Positions 1 to 13,800 of a stretch of 64,000 nucleotides of DNA are shown here, piece by piece. A program made the translations under genes and the position numbers. This DNA comes from Gnetum montanum. Taxonomy: Eukaryota; Streptophyta; Gnetopsida; Gnetales; Gnetaceae. Position 1 is the stretch's first letter; each line of letters opens with the position of its first letter. The DNA lies in NCBI GenBank assembly GCA_015680685.1, contig MNCI01003975.1, positions 1,834,704 to 1,898,703 of the forward strand, in the 5' to 3' direction. The notes beneath the pieces were generated by a model, which was not told the DNA's origin, searched no databases, and was given only the letters and a program-made list of their open reading frames with translations.

Positions 1-51
1 GATCTTTGTGAAATTTTTTTCAATAAGGATGTTGTCATGAATGAAACTAAA

Positions 52-216
52 AGAAAAGGGATAATCACTTGGAGCCTCAATGCTCATCCCACCAAGTGGG
101 GTCTTAGGAGGGTCCATGGATGAGTAAAAGCCTAACCTCTTCAAGTGGCTGTGCCTAGGCTTGAACCCATGTCTTTTGACTTGAGAAACAATCACCTTAC
201 CATCACTTCAAATGGT
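52..216 (-). mobile_element. tRNA-derived SINE, copy 1
   Basis: Read on the minus strand this segment has a pol III A-box-like GTGATGGTAAGG near its start and a B box GGTTCAAGCC (complement of 158-167) about 35 bases later. A body of about 110 bases follows, ending in a T-rich tail. A second copy in opposite orientation at 53249-53410 shares the A box, the B box and most of the body (GCCTAGGC, CCACTTGAAGAGGTT, CCTCCTAAGACCCCACTT). Two dispersed copies with internal pol III promoter boxes and no coding capacity fit a SINE. The ends are approximate because no clean target-site duplication was found. Confidence 0.7.
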
Positions 217-1778
217 GATAACACAAAGGAAGTTATGGCTATAAAAATGGGATATTGAAAATTTAGATGCAATTATGAATTCAGAAGGCCTAGAAAATTG
301 TTAGAGACAAGGTTCTAGAGAGATGGAAAAATCAAGCGTAAAACCAAACGAAGTGTCAATTTTATTGGTAAAAAATTCAGATGTGGCATCTATGGAGAAG
401 TGGAATATCTGCATGCAATTTTTCCTGTATCTATGTGAACACTAATTAGTAGACCTAGAATGGGACCACATCACTTTTGAGTTGTGATTAGAAGATGGAA
501 TAATACACAATATGAAAGTATAATATGTTAGTCGTGTCTACAACGAGTGGTAGAAGATGTGCAGCATATATTATTAAAATGTTGCAAACAGATTTTTCAA
601 ATGAAAATGCAAATCTCAAATAAACATTTATGAGTCATTTGAGCTACCAGTGCTGTTTCTAGGTCATTATATAGCTGTGTTCGAACTACATGAATATTGG
701 GCACAGCTGCTGGATTTATTGTTATTGATATATTTGGTACAAGGTAATTTGTCTAACACATCCTTTGAATCTAGACAGATATAATTTAACTCCACTTCAG
801 TTCAGTTCAAGGTTCAGTAACATGTATAATGATGATAGATGATCCTATGCAAAGTACCACTTAAGACATAAGGTTGGAAGTTCATTAAGTTCTCTATGTT
901 AATAGTCTGAATGGAGAAAAAATATTGTATGAATTGATGTAATAGAAGTGTAGTCATAAGGACAATGAAGTTTGTATTCCTATTTAAAAAATGTTTGTAT
1001 TATTATTTATCGTAGTGTAATAACAATCTTGACATGGCACACTACTGGATAGTTGTGTTTAGTAAACTCCAACGAGGACTGAATAAAGATGACAGAAAGT
1101 GGCTCTTTAATTTTTTTGGGGAGTACCTAGAAATGAAGTGAAAATTATGCCCCTTGGGTATTTTCATGGCCATGATAATAGATTCAGCTCCAGTTTCAGC
1201 TTTAAATCAGGGGTTCAAACAACTATAAATAGTATTCAAGGTATCAGACATGAGACTTTAACATAAAATGAAAATTAGATGGAGTATTCATGGTTGACCA
1301 TGTGAAATGTTAAGTAAAGAGCAAATTTAGATTATATTTGAAGCTCAACGAAGAATTCCTTGGATCCTAGGCAAACTGATACTGCTGGTTTATCACTTGT
1401 GCATAGAGTAGGATTTCTATTTTTTATTTCTACTTTTATTTTTTTAATTTGGAGTGTATGAAATATTCTTTATGCACATGCTTGACCCTGTTACCTGTGG
1501 GAGATTGTTGACTTTAGCATTTGAATGTTACTGCTGAACTATGAGCTTGTGCTCATCAACTTGACTGAGAAACCATTATAGCAAATCAAAAAACTAAATT
1601 ATAACAAAGTTGAAAAGAATTTAAAATGTGATATAATCAAGAAAGATCACATCACCTTGAATGTTGTAATGTCATGAATTGTTGTTTATGTTTATTTTAT
1701 GGTCTTTGAATGAAGCTTTATTTATTGCAGTAGTATGTGCTGAAATGAAAATCATCTTCGTGTTCTACTTGTATTTAG
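217..1778. other. Intron sequence, nothing recognised
   Basis: This is AT-rich sequence upstream of the first visible Lon exon. By position it is the 3' part of an intron and ends in the acceptor TATTTAG at 1772-1778. I found no long reading frame, RNA gene or element here. The preceding Lon exon must lie before the window. Confidence 0.6.
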
Positions 1779-1844
1779 GTGTATAAGCGCTTGAATCTAA
1801 CTTTGGAACTTCTGAAAAAGGAGATGGAAATAAGTAAGATACAG
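1779..1844 (+). CDS. LON1: Lon exon a (first visible)
   Basis: This exon encodes 22 codons, [20 protein letters not shown] then IQ, the helical end of the Lon substrate-binding region. It is phase 0 on both sides, with acceptor TTTAG and donor CAG|GTGATG. Plant Lon has the near-identical VYKRL(R)[16 protein letters not shown] segment. Confidence 0.93.
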
Positions 1845-4800
1845 GTGATGCAGGCACTGTTTGGCAGATTATTTTTATTTTAAATATTGAGGAAGATATC
1901 TTTTACCTTCAACAATACAAGTTTTTATGATACATTTTATCTTGCCCTTTTGTAACAGGAAACTATTGCCAAAGCCATTGAGGAGAAAGTTAGCAGTGAG
2001 CAGAGGCGCTACTTGTTAAATGAACAACTGAAAGCAATAAAGAAGGTATCTAAGTTTGAGACTAATTTTTGAGGAGGATTTCCTTTTACATATGTTTTTA
2101 GAAAATAAAAAATTATGAGGAGTGCTGACATATGTTGAGTGCTGACATATGTTGAGTGCTGACATATGTTGCCATGGACAGCTAAGCCAGGCATTCATAT
2201 TCCCCTAAAATTTTTAATTGCTGAGGCTATTAGGATTTCCTTTTTGGTCTATGCATTTTTTAACAGCTAAACTATTTTTATTTCCTAACTATTGTTTTAG
2301 GAACTAGGGTTGGAGACGGATGATAAAACAGCTCTTTCTGGTGAGAGCTATTATCCAGTTATCTAATCATGTTGTACAGTTTCTGTGTTCGACATTTTGG
2401 CTTGAATATGTCATCTATTTCATGCCACAATTTTGCTAGGTTAATTATTTAAGTTTATCGTTTTGTTTTGTTTTGTTTTCTGTGACAGGAAAATTTAGAG
2501 AGCGAATTGGGCCAGATAAAGAAAGGATCCCACAGCATGTTCTTCAGGTCATTGAAGAGGAATTGGCAAAATTGCAACTGCTTGAAGCAAGCTCGAGTGA
2601 GTTCAATGTTACTAGGAACTATTTGGACTGGCTTACCTCTTTGCCTTGGGGTCGCTACAGGTTTTTGCAATACCTTATGTCACCTCTGTTTTCATATACT
2701 GTATTTTAGTTTTCTTAAGAAAACATTTTAATTATTGTGAACCGTTAGAGTATTATGTTTAATGTTAGTCTCGATTTAAGCAAATTTAAGTAAGAATAAC
2801 TAAATGAGACAAGATTGAGAATGTTGTTGGACTAGATAGTGATGCTAATGTTTAGCCAGTAGAGAGTTTTCTGGAAGTTTCTAGGTGATTAGAAAATATG
2901 TCCAAGTTCAATGAACCTTAGGTTGGCTTGTAAGCAACTACATGTATAAATTGAGATGAAGGGTAATGGACGTGATTGCGTGAGTGTTCATCCCTAGTAA
3001 GGTAGTGGCTTGGGACTTGTTTTCTTTATTTTTTTTTAATGGAAGGGAAACCTTGATTTATAGTGGTTGGGGCACAAATCTGAACAAAAATCACATATAG
3101 AAAAACAAGTCCAGGACAGGACTGGAATTTCCAGAACAAGTACAAAACAGAAAACAGTCCTGGAGAGATAACAGGGAAAAAAATAAAAGCATCATCCCTA
3201 GGAGAGGGAGCCCTTACGAAGGCACAAAAAATGACAAGGGTTTGGGCCTTGCTCTCAGTTCCTTCCCTTTCCATTATGGCTATGGATGTGTGATTTGTTT
3301 TGTTTTTATTGCATTGATCTATTGTGGTAATACTTGTTTCTGATTGAAAAATTTGTTATTGTTGATTGTACTAATTTTGTTTTTGTTGATGGACCCTAAC
3401 AAATGGTACAGAAAGCTAGTTGTCCCATTATCTTGGTCTGTTGTCTGACAGTAAAGACTAGAAGCCATATGACCAAAAGCACTATCTGCTTTGACATTAT
3501 TGAACGTGCTTTCCAGATGCTACGTTATACTTTATATATTATTTCTGGTGTTCTTATGTGTATTAGCAGTCAAGTAGTTTGTTTAGGAGGGAATTTCATG
3601 TTATGCTGTTACGCTTTGAGCACTCACGACAACTAGCAGCGTCATGAATATGCCGATCTATGAATTCTGGTCATTCGCAGAAGCTGGGAGCCCTGATTCT
3701 ATAAATTTGCTACTGTGAGTTAATAGCCACTGTACATACTATGAAGGCAATAGCAATATTAAAAATAAAAAAAATGCACAATCTGGGCAAATCGAGCTTA
3801 GAATATGCCCAACCCAGAATCAGCGATTAATTGCCAAATCATTGAATAGAGCTTCATTGTAATGAATGACAAAGCATGATCTATCAAATTGTACATTTGA
3901 ACACCCTAATTTATAGAGTGGCCAGCGAAATTTGAACCTGAGAAAACAAGCCACCAAACTAGAATTGAACTAGCAATCAAATTGACTTGGTTGTTGATTT
4001 CAAGTTCAACTGCTAAACTGAAAGTTGCACATGATATGCCATGAAACAACTTTATAAACTTTGTGCCCATTTACACAATGCTGAAACATGTCCTAAGATG
4101 ACCATTACGTCATAAGAAGCTGCAGCGGCAGCAGCTTGTAAATTCACAGGAGGAGTATTTGCAGATTTGCTGAAATCTTAAGGTAGTTTTGATTTTTGAT
4201 AATATATCAGTTTTATATCAGATATATGCGTCCAGAGATGGCTGTCAAAATGCGCTTCACAAGGAACATTACATATGGTGAAAGCCTTAATGCAAGTTAA
4301 AAAAAAAAAAAACCATTGTCATGGAACATTTGTCATACCTAAACCTCTCATCTAGGAGTTTGGTGTTAATATATCTGTTATTGATTTTCTTTGAAATTTC
4401 AAGCTTTTTCATTGATGAGACTTCATATCTTTCTGACAAATCTTAAAAGTTCTTAGTTATTTACATTTTTTTTATTAAATGTTTATAACTACACGATTTA
4501 TGTCATTGTGGGTCCTTATTCTGGAGGATTTGTGATTCAGAATTTTTTTATTGATAAAGGTGCTGCATGATCCATTTTATGCCACAAAACTGTTTTTGAA
4601 ACTGATGAATAAAGAAATAATAGAAGGAAGAGCCAAAAACATAGTGAAAATGTTATCATGATATTTGTAAACGTTACTGAACATTGTAGAGCTCCACATT
4701 TGTACATGTGACCTTAATACTCTATTAAATACTTGAACTTGTTTTGAAGCTTGTCTATACTTGCAGGTGTGCCTCATGCTTTTAAGTTAATATGAAAATT

Positions 4801-7800
4801 TTTTATTAGGTGATCTAAAGCAAATTTATTATTTATGCACATTTTCTTTTTAATTATTTATTATTTTGAGATAGAAAAAAGATTTGTATTAACAGATAAA
4901 CATGGTAAAGTCTAACACTTTTAAAATAATACTTTGAAATTAATGAAAATAGGATCCATAGTTTAGTTTGGCATTTTGTTAGAAAGAAGTCAATGTGAAA
5001 ATTAAGTATGATATCGATGTGCACTTGATGTTACTTTTGACATACTTATGATGACATCTATTTTTAATATGCATATTGTCTACAGATGTGTAGCTCTCTT
5101 GGGTTTTGTCACTCTCACATATCCACTGTCATGGGAGTGCTTGTCCAAGTCAAGTAGTCTTTATGTGAGGAATAAACGAAGAAATTTTTTGAGAATAGGT
5201 GTCAAGTCTCTTTCATCCTATAAAAAGAGGGCGTTTTTTCTTGTTTTTACCTTTTGCCGACTGAAGGGAGACAAAAGAGGGGGTTTGCTTTTGTTTTTAC
5301 CTTTTGCCAAGTGAAGGGAAACTATGCAAGTTTAAAGAGTGAGGAAGAGAAAGAGAAGAAAATGCATGTGGCTGTTCCTTCCTTGTTCTTACCTTGTCTT
5401 TTGGGCTGGGTAATGGCTGTCTTATGTCTTTGTGGGTTCTTGGTGGAGGCATGGGAGGTTGATCTTTTTGCTATTGTTGGAAGTTACTTGTTGATGATTT
5501 TGGAGATTGTTGGGGCTGCATCTAAGTACTGTCTTTTTAAACATTTTTTGGAGGCTTATGGTTGCACCTTGGGCTTGCTGTTCTGACTTGAATCTTGAGG
5601 TTGTTAGCTAGAAAACATCTGAGCTAACTCTTGAAGTTTGCTGGTTGGCCAATGACCCAAGCCTGAAGTGTGTTCTTTTGCAAATTGATTAATTCAATCC
5701 TAGAGGTGTGTAGTCCAAACCTTTCTTGTACCCAAATTATTTATGATTGTTTGTTGCTTGGCTTGGATAAGTTGAGGATTATGTTATGAGGGCACATGGG
5801 ATTTCTTGTAGTTTGTGAAAGCATGGGATCTAGCATGAATCACAAATATGATTTTTGGCATAAATGTATTGGGCTTATGAGTTAGCTTGTGTGTGTGTGT
5901 CATGTGCATTTGGTATTTGATGTTTTTGTGAACACTATTGATGAATGCCCCCATCATTATATCCAAGGCTAGTAATCTCTTGTGTGGGCTACTCAGGTCT
6001 ACTTATGATTTCTTGTGGATTGTGAGTTATGCATGGGTGGTGTAGGGACACCTTCCCATTCCAAGTTGTAATGCCCTACTTTAGGGCTTGTTGGGAGGAA
6101 CTACTATTGGCCATGTATATCTACTGAAATGTCCAAATTTATGAAGGAATGCTTGACATGTCAAAAGTTCAAAGGTGGGAATGGAGTCAAAGGTCATTAT
6201 TTACCATTGGCTATTCCCAAGTCACCATGGGAGAGTGTGTCAATAGATTTTGTTGGGGGAATTCTCAAAACTAAAATTGGGAATGATTTTATCTTTGTTA
6301 TGGTGGATAGCTTCACTAATATGACATACTTTATGTTTTGCAAGAAGATCAGTGATGCCTCTCATATGGCAAATTTATTCTTTCAGCATGTTGTAAAATT
6401 GCATTGCATTCCATTGAGCATTGTGAGTGATAGGAATTCAAAATTTACTAGTCATTTTTTAAGGTTATTGGGGGCCAAGATGAACTTTTCAAGTGCTTAT
6501 CTTCATCAATTTGAGGGGCAAACCAAAGTGGTGATTAGTCTAATTGTTGGGATAATTTATTGTCCCATGCAGAGTTTTCATACAATAATGCATTTCATTC
6601 CAGCATTGGAAAGAGTTTTTTCAAAGCATTTTGATGGAGAGGCGCAATTGAGTGCTGCATTCACGAAGGACATGAAGGATTTGTGTATCCAAGTGAGGGA
6701 ATGGTTGGTGAAGAAGACTGAAGAATTGTCCCAAAAGAAGAATGAGGGCAAAAGGTGTGACAAATTTGATGTTGGTGATCTTGTTTAGATCCATTTGAAG
6801 AAGAAGAGGCCAAGGGGAGTGTATTTCTTCAAGTTGAAAGCCAAGAAGATAGGGCTATTCAAAATAAAGGCCAAATCAATGACAATGCATTTGAAATTGT
6901 AATGCTTAAGGATGTTGGCATGTCGTTTGTGTTTAATGTTGTAGATTTGGTTGGTTATTATTCAACTACTGATGATCAGACATTGGTGAGGAACATGGAG
7001 GAGTTGAGGGTTGCCATTAAGAATATCAAGTCTTCCAAAGAGAGGAAGGCTATTTTTCTTAATAAAAGGGTGGCTTTAAACACTAGAGGAGAAAAGAGGT
7101 AAGATTGCCTGCTCCATCAAGATGATCAAAATGTAGATGATGCTATATGGGTACATGAGATCTGATTGGTTGAGTGGGATATCACCTCTACCCCAAACCA
7201 TTATTCACATGAGTTCGCTTTTTGAAGGTTGGGAGAGCTGTTATAGGGACACCTCCCCACTCCAAGTTGTAATTTCATACTTTAGAAGGTAGTGTTAGTC
7301 ATAGGATGTCGATTGATAGAGTTCAGGGTTATTTAAACATGTTTTGTGTGTTTGGGCAAGCAACTGTAGTTGGTTGTGACCTGTAAGTTGTGGGGAGAAT
7401 TGCAAGTTGGGTGTGGTTTGGAGTTAGATGAATTTTTGTAAAAGAATCCATCTTAGAATTGGTATTGAGAGAGGCTATGTTTGGCTGGAGGTTGTGATCG
7501 ACTATGAGGGTGCGACTCACACTTGCCCACACCATGAACCAGGGTGCAACTCACACTCGCCCACATTGTGAGCTAGTTGCTCTTGGGTTCTCTGGCCTTT
7601 CTAGACTGCGTTATTAGTGCAATTTGCAATAGGTTGTAGTGACGTAGGGATTGCAAAGGGCTGCAAGTTGCAGTAGGTTGCAACAACTTGCCAAGAAGTT
7701 TTAAAAAATGCTTTTGAGTGTTAATGTTGTGGGGTTCAAAAGGCAAACCTATAAATTGATGTTTAGGGGTGTCCTGTGGGTCTTTTGACCATTGGTGTTT

Positions 7801-10800
7801 TGACTCTAAGCTAAGTACGAGAGTCTATGAGGTAATTGTAAGTCTTTTGGAGTATTGTGTTGGGTTCCTTGACCATGTGGGAACTTCATCTTCTTGAGTG
7901 AGGTGAGGCTTTGTGAGGTTGTAGGGCATTTGGTCCTGCAAGCAGTTGAGTGTGGTAGGCAATTGAGTGTGAGTGACCTGGTATTTCCTAGATCCTTTGG
8001 ACTTGTGGTTTATATGCCCATAATCTTTTGTATTCTATGTATTTCGTTAGTTTTATGTTTTAATAGAGAGGTTTTTTGGTTTGTTTTCCTTTCTATGGGC
8101 AATTGTGTTGAATTAGGATGTTTATGGGGGTTTGAGGGGCTTCTGTACCAATTATATCTTTTATGAGTCATGTTTTTTTGTGAACGCATGGTTACTTAGC
8201 TTTAGTCTTTGGAGGTGGTTGATGGTGTTAGCCCCCACTATTTTATCTAACTCATCAAAATAAAATGAAATTATGCATATGGAAGGTTTGTTGCATCTTT
8301 GGCATGATGGAAGGTGAGGTGCACATGTTCTGTTCGTTGAACATTTTCATGGTCAGTTTTGGGAGAATTTGTTGAGAGAGTTGTCATATCCTATTTTATC
8401 GTAAAATGGTCCTTTGTTCAACCGACATTTCTCTCAATGTGAAAGCATGAGGCTGAAAAATTCAATAATGGAGATTGCAAAGTTTTGGCACCATGTTAAC
8501 CCATGGTGGAGGTCAAGCTTGGTACATTTCAAATTTTGTTTGTCTATCCTTTCTAGTGGGCATATGAGTACATGGAATTTACTTGTTTATCTGATCAAAA
8601 AAATCAAAATTAATTTAGATTTTTGATGATGATTGGTCCTAGTTCAGAGATTTCTACCTTTTTAATGCTTGTTATTCTCTACTTTTGTTTTTTATCTCTA
8701 AAAGAGAGAAAAAAAGTCACCTTTAAAATCTGCCCTCTTTTCTAGTTGAAAAAATCAGAGAGAAATTTAGAGAGAGAGAGAACAGAATTTGCACCTGTAC
8801 GATCTGTGTGAGGTTTGTATGCATGTTGGAAAAGAAATGAAAAATGAAGTTTGTTATAGGAAGAATAGTTGGTATATAATTCCCTAAGTTTCTGCCTTCA
8901 CATATAAGGAAAACATTGTTCAATCCCACTAAACATTATAAACTGTTGTTAAGCTTGTAGTAAATTATTCTTATGCAATCATTAGTTTCTTAATTATGAA
9001 TGAGGAAGGATCATGATTTATAAACCATGAAATGTTGTAACTGTTCCACGAAATAAAGTTTTAATGAAGAATGAAGTTACGGGAGTGAATGTAAAGAACT
9101 AAGTAAAATGGAACAAAAGAACAGAAGTATGATTGAAGAAAAGTGACAGTTATGGATTTCATAGTCCATGCAGTTATGATTAGACAACGTCGTAATTTAA
9201 TAAGATCATCCTAGACCCAAAGGTTGAAGACGATGTTACAAGCATCGTTTGCCAGAAAAGTGAAGGTACTAAAGTCAACTTGGAAGTGAGTTGGGATCTA
9301 GTTTCCTCAATGGGAAGAGAAAATCACATGGGAGTCTACGTTGGAGTAGCATGAAGCTACAAGTGAAATAAGTAAGCTTGTAAATTCAGTACAAACAAGT
9401 ATCAGTTTGCTAAGGAAGACGAAGGTCTCCCATGTAAGACCAATAACCATAAATAATTTGTAATACATACTGAATGTGTTGCATTTATCAAACATCTCTG
9501 TCCATTATCCAAATATTTACGAAATATAAAGTTTGCTTAATCATTCAGTTATATCCCTACCATAAACTTTTTGAATAATTAGAGTTGTCTATGTGATGTA
9601 AAACTAAGATGTAAAACCAAACACTAACATGGTATTAGAGCAAGGTTGTGGGCAGAGGAAGTTATGAGATGAAAGCAAACTGAATGACAGTTAGGAGTTC
9701 TGTCAATAAGAGACAGTTAACCGGTACAGTGGCACCTAATCAAAAGAAGCCATTGAAAAGGATTATTATAACCAAGGGAAGGAATCCTGTGTATAGATCA
9801 GGGCAAGCAGGAAGATCATTTGCTGAAAAGGAAAGAAGGGTGAAATGCAAGTTTGTAAAAAATGGAGAAGGTTTGTGAACATCAAGAACTACAGTAGAGA
9901 ATAACAACCACTTCTAGAGCATCATCTAGAATATATCATGCATGTACTGCAAAGTATGTGAGAGAATTTGGATGTCTTTTACAACCTTATATGAAATCGA
10001 GAGAATCCTAGAATGGTGCAACAGAATGATTCAAATCATCCCGGGCAGCAGCAGTGCCAACTTAATGTTCGACCTTGTAAGCAATATCAGCAACCAATGA
10101 ACAAGCCTAGAATCCAAATAATACATTTCATCAACCAGAGCCCTGTAGCCCTAACTTGTCATGTCAGAACCCATCATGTTATAATTATCATCGAAATAAT
10201 TTTAATTAAGTTCATCTCTCAACTCATTTTTGTAGTTATCTTTGGGCTACGATGAAATAAAAGGCAACACGTTTTGTAAGAAATTTACTTCATAGCATTT
10301 GAATCTTACAAATCATATGCTTTTCATGACAAGTCATACATATATAATGTCAAAGGCGTCTTATGTACAGAATCATAGTTCTAAATCTAATTCGATGAAG
10401 AGCGCAAGCATCCAAGAGTAGACTTAAGGCAAACATGTGTGTGTGGAATTAGCGAATATTCTACTGCAAATCTTTGATGTCTTTAGCCTGCATTCAAAAC
10501 TAAGATGAATCCTAAAAAGAAATACAATTTCAAGGCTATCTTATCTAGAACGGAATCATTCATGCCTCCACCTATAAATTCATTAGGGGAAAATTTCAAA
10601 TTGAGCATGGCCTAACTGTTAGCAGCAATTATTTGGATTTTGATGATGGATCTAGAGGTTTATGAACAACTTGCCATAGTCGGAATGGAGGGTTATGCGA
10701 TGATGAGTCTTCCTGCTTCGCAAGTGATTTATGATAAGGACATGCTCAAGACTATGGAGTCATACAATCACGGTATGGTCAAAATTTTCCTTGGAGGTAA

Positions 10801-13800
10801 GTTTGTGCATGTACCCATTAATGAGGAGGTTGTTCGGTATGTATTCGAAGATAAGAATGTATATTTGCCTTTTGTGAAAAGGCGTGTTGTAAACAAGAAC
10901 TTACTCAACTAAGCTTTTATCTCACAGCAGAAGCTATAGGGCATTTAAGTAGCTGTTTGGATAAATGTCGATGCTTTCACAGAGCTAAATAACTTGATGT
11001 GCAAAGTATACGATAATTGGATTGACTACTCAGATCACAGAATAATGATTTAGTGTAGCATTCTTAAGGGTTTGTATCATGTTCATTTATATAACATCAA
11101 GAGCAGCTGGGAGCATTTCATCGTGCACAATTTCTAAAAAGCCCTAACAAAGATTAAGGAGACGACATCCTTGAGATTTGGTTTTAGGGGCTTGCATACC
11201 GTAATTGGCAACAAATTCTTAAGTTTTGTAGTTCCCCAAGTGTTTTGGACTTATGTGTCAATCCCAGTTTTTCTGTCAGAAATTCAAGTCACAAATTTGT
11301 AGAAAAGGGAGGTAATTATGTCCAAGCCTGTCTCAATTATCACAACATTAGCTATCCTAACTGCTCAGGTAATGGAACCATCCAGAGGCAACCCTAGGCA
11401 CAACCTTAAAAGGACTCGCAAGCTCCAGCAAGAAGAAGGTTCACAAGATAGAAGCTCGTTGTCAGACCACCACATCAAATAAGAATTCAAACAGTCCTCC
11501 AGAAGAGGCTTGATTTGGAGTGGTGTTTAGGAGATAAGTACTTTATTGTTCCTCTCCCTGTTATACTGATAATGATATAGATAATGAGTTGTTTGCTGGA
11601 ATTGAAATCCTTGACTATTTTGTCCTAGAAGATAATAGGGATATGGTAAATTTTACCAATTTGATCCATGCTATTAGAGACTATGTGGACATGGTTACGA
11701 TGGACATTCATAAGCTAATAGGGGCTCAAAATTATATGATGAACATTAGAATTCCTTACGCTTACGAATGGAAGGCAAATAAGGATTTCTGGGAATTATT
11801 TTAAATCTGGGTTAAGGATCCTGAAGAAGCCATTTATAAGCAGATTAACTACTGGTTAGAATCAAGAAAAGCCAACGTTCGAATGGGTGTCTATTGTTAT
11901 ATTGAGTCCATGATACATTATGTGGCATTCAGATAGGTGTAGGAACATAAAGAGGAAGTCATTGTGGCATTGAAGATACTTTCTCTGATTGAAAAAGAGA
12001 GATGAATGGAAAACAATGATGCAAGTCCTGAATAGTAAATATGAGAAAGTAAAGGAAGATTTCAGAAAATATGCTGCACAAGTCACACAATAGAAGGAGT
12101 ATATACGTCCACCGTTGATATTTCTGGAGTCGTTTAAGAATTTAGCACATGCTGATATTAAGGCAAATCGTATGGAGATTGAAGCAACATGAAGAGAACC
12201 TTAAGGAATTAAAGCAAAAGAATTCTACTTTAAAAGAAGAAAAAAGGTCCGTTGCAGCACAAATCAGGATCTTATAGTAGACCATAATGTCTTGCAAACA
12301 AATATAACAAATATTCAGGAAGCAAAAGGTTGTATGCATGTTGCCGATGCTACAACTGAACATTTCAGGTGCTGGTACAGTGCAAAGGAGAGCGGAGCCA
12401 TAGAACATAAGCTTCATGACAAACTTAAGTAGGACATTGAAGCATTGAAGCTTTAAATGAGTCATTAGAAGCCTGTATTGTAGTTACTAGCACCAGGAGC
12501 CTCTACAGATGTTACGATTGCTAAAGTTGTGCAGGACATCCATAAGAATCCACTGCCTCCATGAACTTGTGAAGAAGCATCACCAAAAGGATCAGAACTT
12601 TCAGTAGCTAGTTAGCATCTAGGAACATCACCACCTCCATCACCTCAACAACAGTCTCTGGTACCACCAGCCAATGAGCTTGTTCAAAAGTTGGATGAAA
12701 CATTTGGTATTCTAGCTATTGGAACTCCATAGATGTAGTTTTCCTGTTTGATCAAGCCACTAATGAAGATAGTGGGTACAGTTACTTATGTTATTTCATT
12801 TGTTAAATTGTCTATGAACTTTCAAGTGAAGGGAGTTTTATTACATGTGTGATTCTTTGTGACTAGCCAAATGAAGTTAATTACGTGTTCATAATCTTAG
12901 TACACATTGATTTCTTGACTAAATGCCAAATAAAGTTACAAAACGCATGCTTGAAGGGTAGTGTTAAGCTTAAGCTTCCAGTAAATTAATCTTACACAAT
13001 CATTAGTTTTGTAATTGTTAATAAGGAAAGATTATGATTCATTTATGTGATTGTCCCTTGAAATAAAGTTGTAAAGAAGAATGAAGTTATGGGAGTGAAT
13101 GTAAGGAACCAAGTAAAGTGGAACAAAAAGACAAAGGTATGATTGAAGAAAAGTGGCATGCATGGACATTTGTAGTCCATGTAGTTACAATTAGACAAGG
13201 TCATAATTTAATAAGATCATCCTAGAGCCAAAGGTCGAAGATGACGCTATGAGCATTCTTTGCTAGAGAAGTGAAGGTGTTAAAGTCAATTTGGAAAAAT
13301 GTCAGGATTCAATTTCTTCAATAGTAAGGGAAGATTGCCTAGGAGGTTGCATTGAAGTAGCACGAAGCTATGAATGAATATGGTAAGCTTGTATGTTAAG
13401 TATGAGAAATTATCAGTTTGCTAATGAAGACTAAGGTTTCCTATGTAAAACCAAAAACCATATATAATAAGCTGTAATCAATTCATAATAAATACAAAGT
13501 GTGTTATTGGTTATTAAACATATCTTTTCATTATCCAAATATTTACAAAATATCAAATTTGCTTAATCATCTGGTTAAATCCCTACTACAAAAATTCTTT
13601 GGTAATTAGAGTTGTCTATGTGATATAAAGCAAACTTTAGTAACTGTCCTTGTTTTCTTGAGCATAGATTTTGTTTGTTAAAAATTAGGATGCCTTAAAA
13701 TGGAGGAAACATTAATTGATTGCCATTCCTTTATGTGCTTATGTTAACGTTCAACTATGAATAGTGGTGTGAGGTAATATTAGCCCTTTCTTTGATAAAA

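Larger units (their letters stand above)
8947..13632 (+). mobile_element. LTR retrotransposon without pol (non-autonomous), 4.7 kb
   Basis: Two direct LTRs (8947-9629 and 12962-13632) share long matches such as AATTTAATAAGATCATCCTA, GTATGATTGAAGAAAAGTG and TTAGAGTTGTCTATGTGAT. They begin TGTTAAGCTT and end in CA. An initiator-Met-type primer site follows the left LTR, and a purine tract GAAGGGTAG precedes the right LTR. The 3.3 kb interior contains no protease, RT, RNase H or integrase motif in any frame, so mobilisation would have depended on enzymes from another element. LTR divergence is clear (substitutions every 6-10 bases and indels), indicating an old insertion. Confidence 0.85.

Noticed and set aside
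2120-2170. CRISPR-like array
   Set aside because: Head-to-tail copies without spacers in a plant intron; a simple tandem repeat.
2009-2198. Two overlapping minus-strand frames of about 60 codons
   Set aside because: They run over Lon exon b antisense and the 17-bp tandem repeat; their translations show only the repeat.
5254-5586. 110-codon + strand frame with hydrophobic segments
   Set aside because: No family motif or homologous copy, and the translation is driven by the 50-bp duplication and T-rich DNA. Not supported as a gene.
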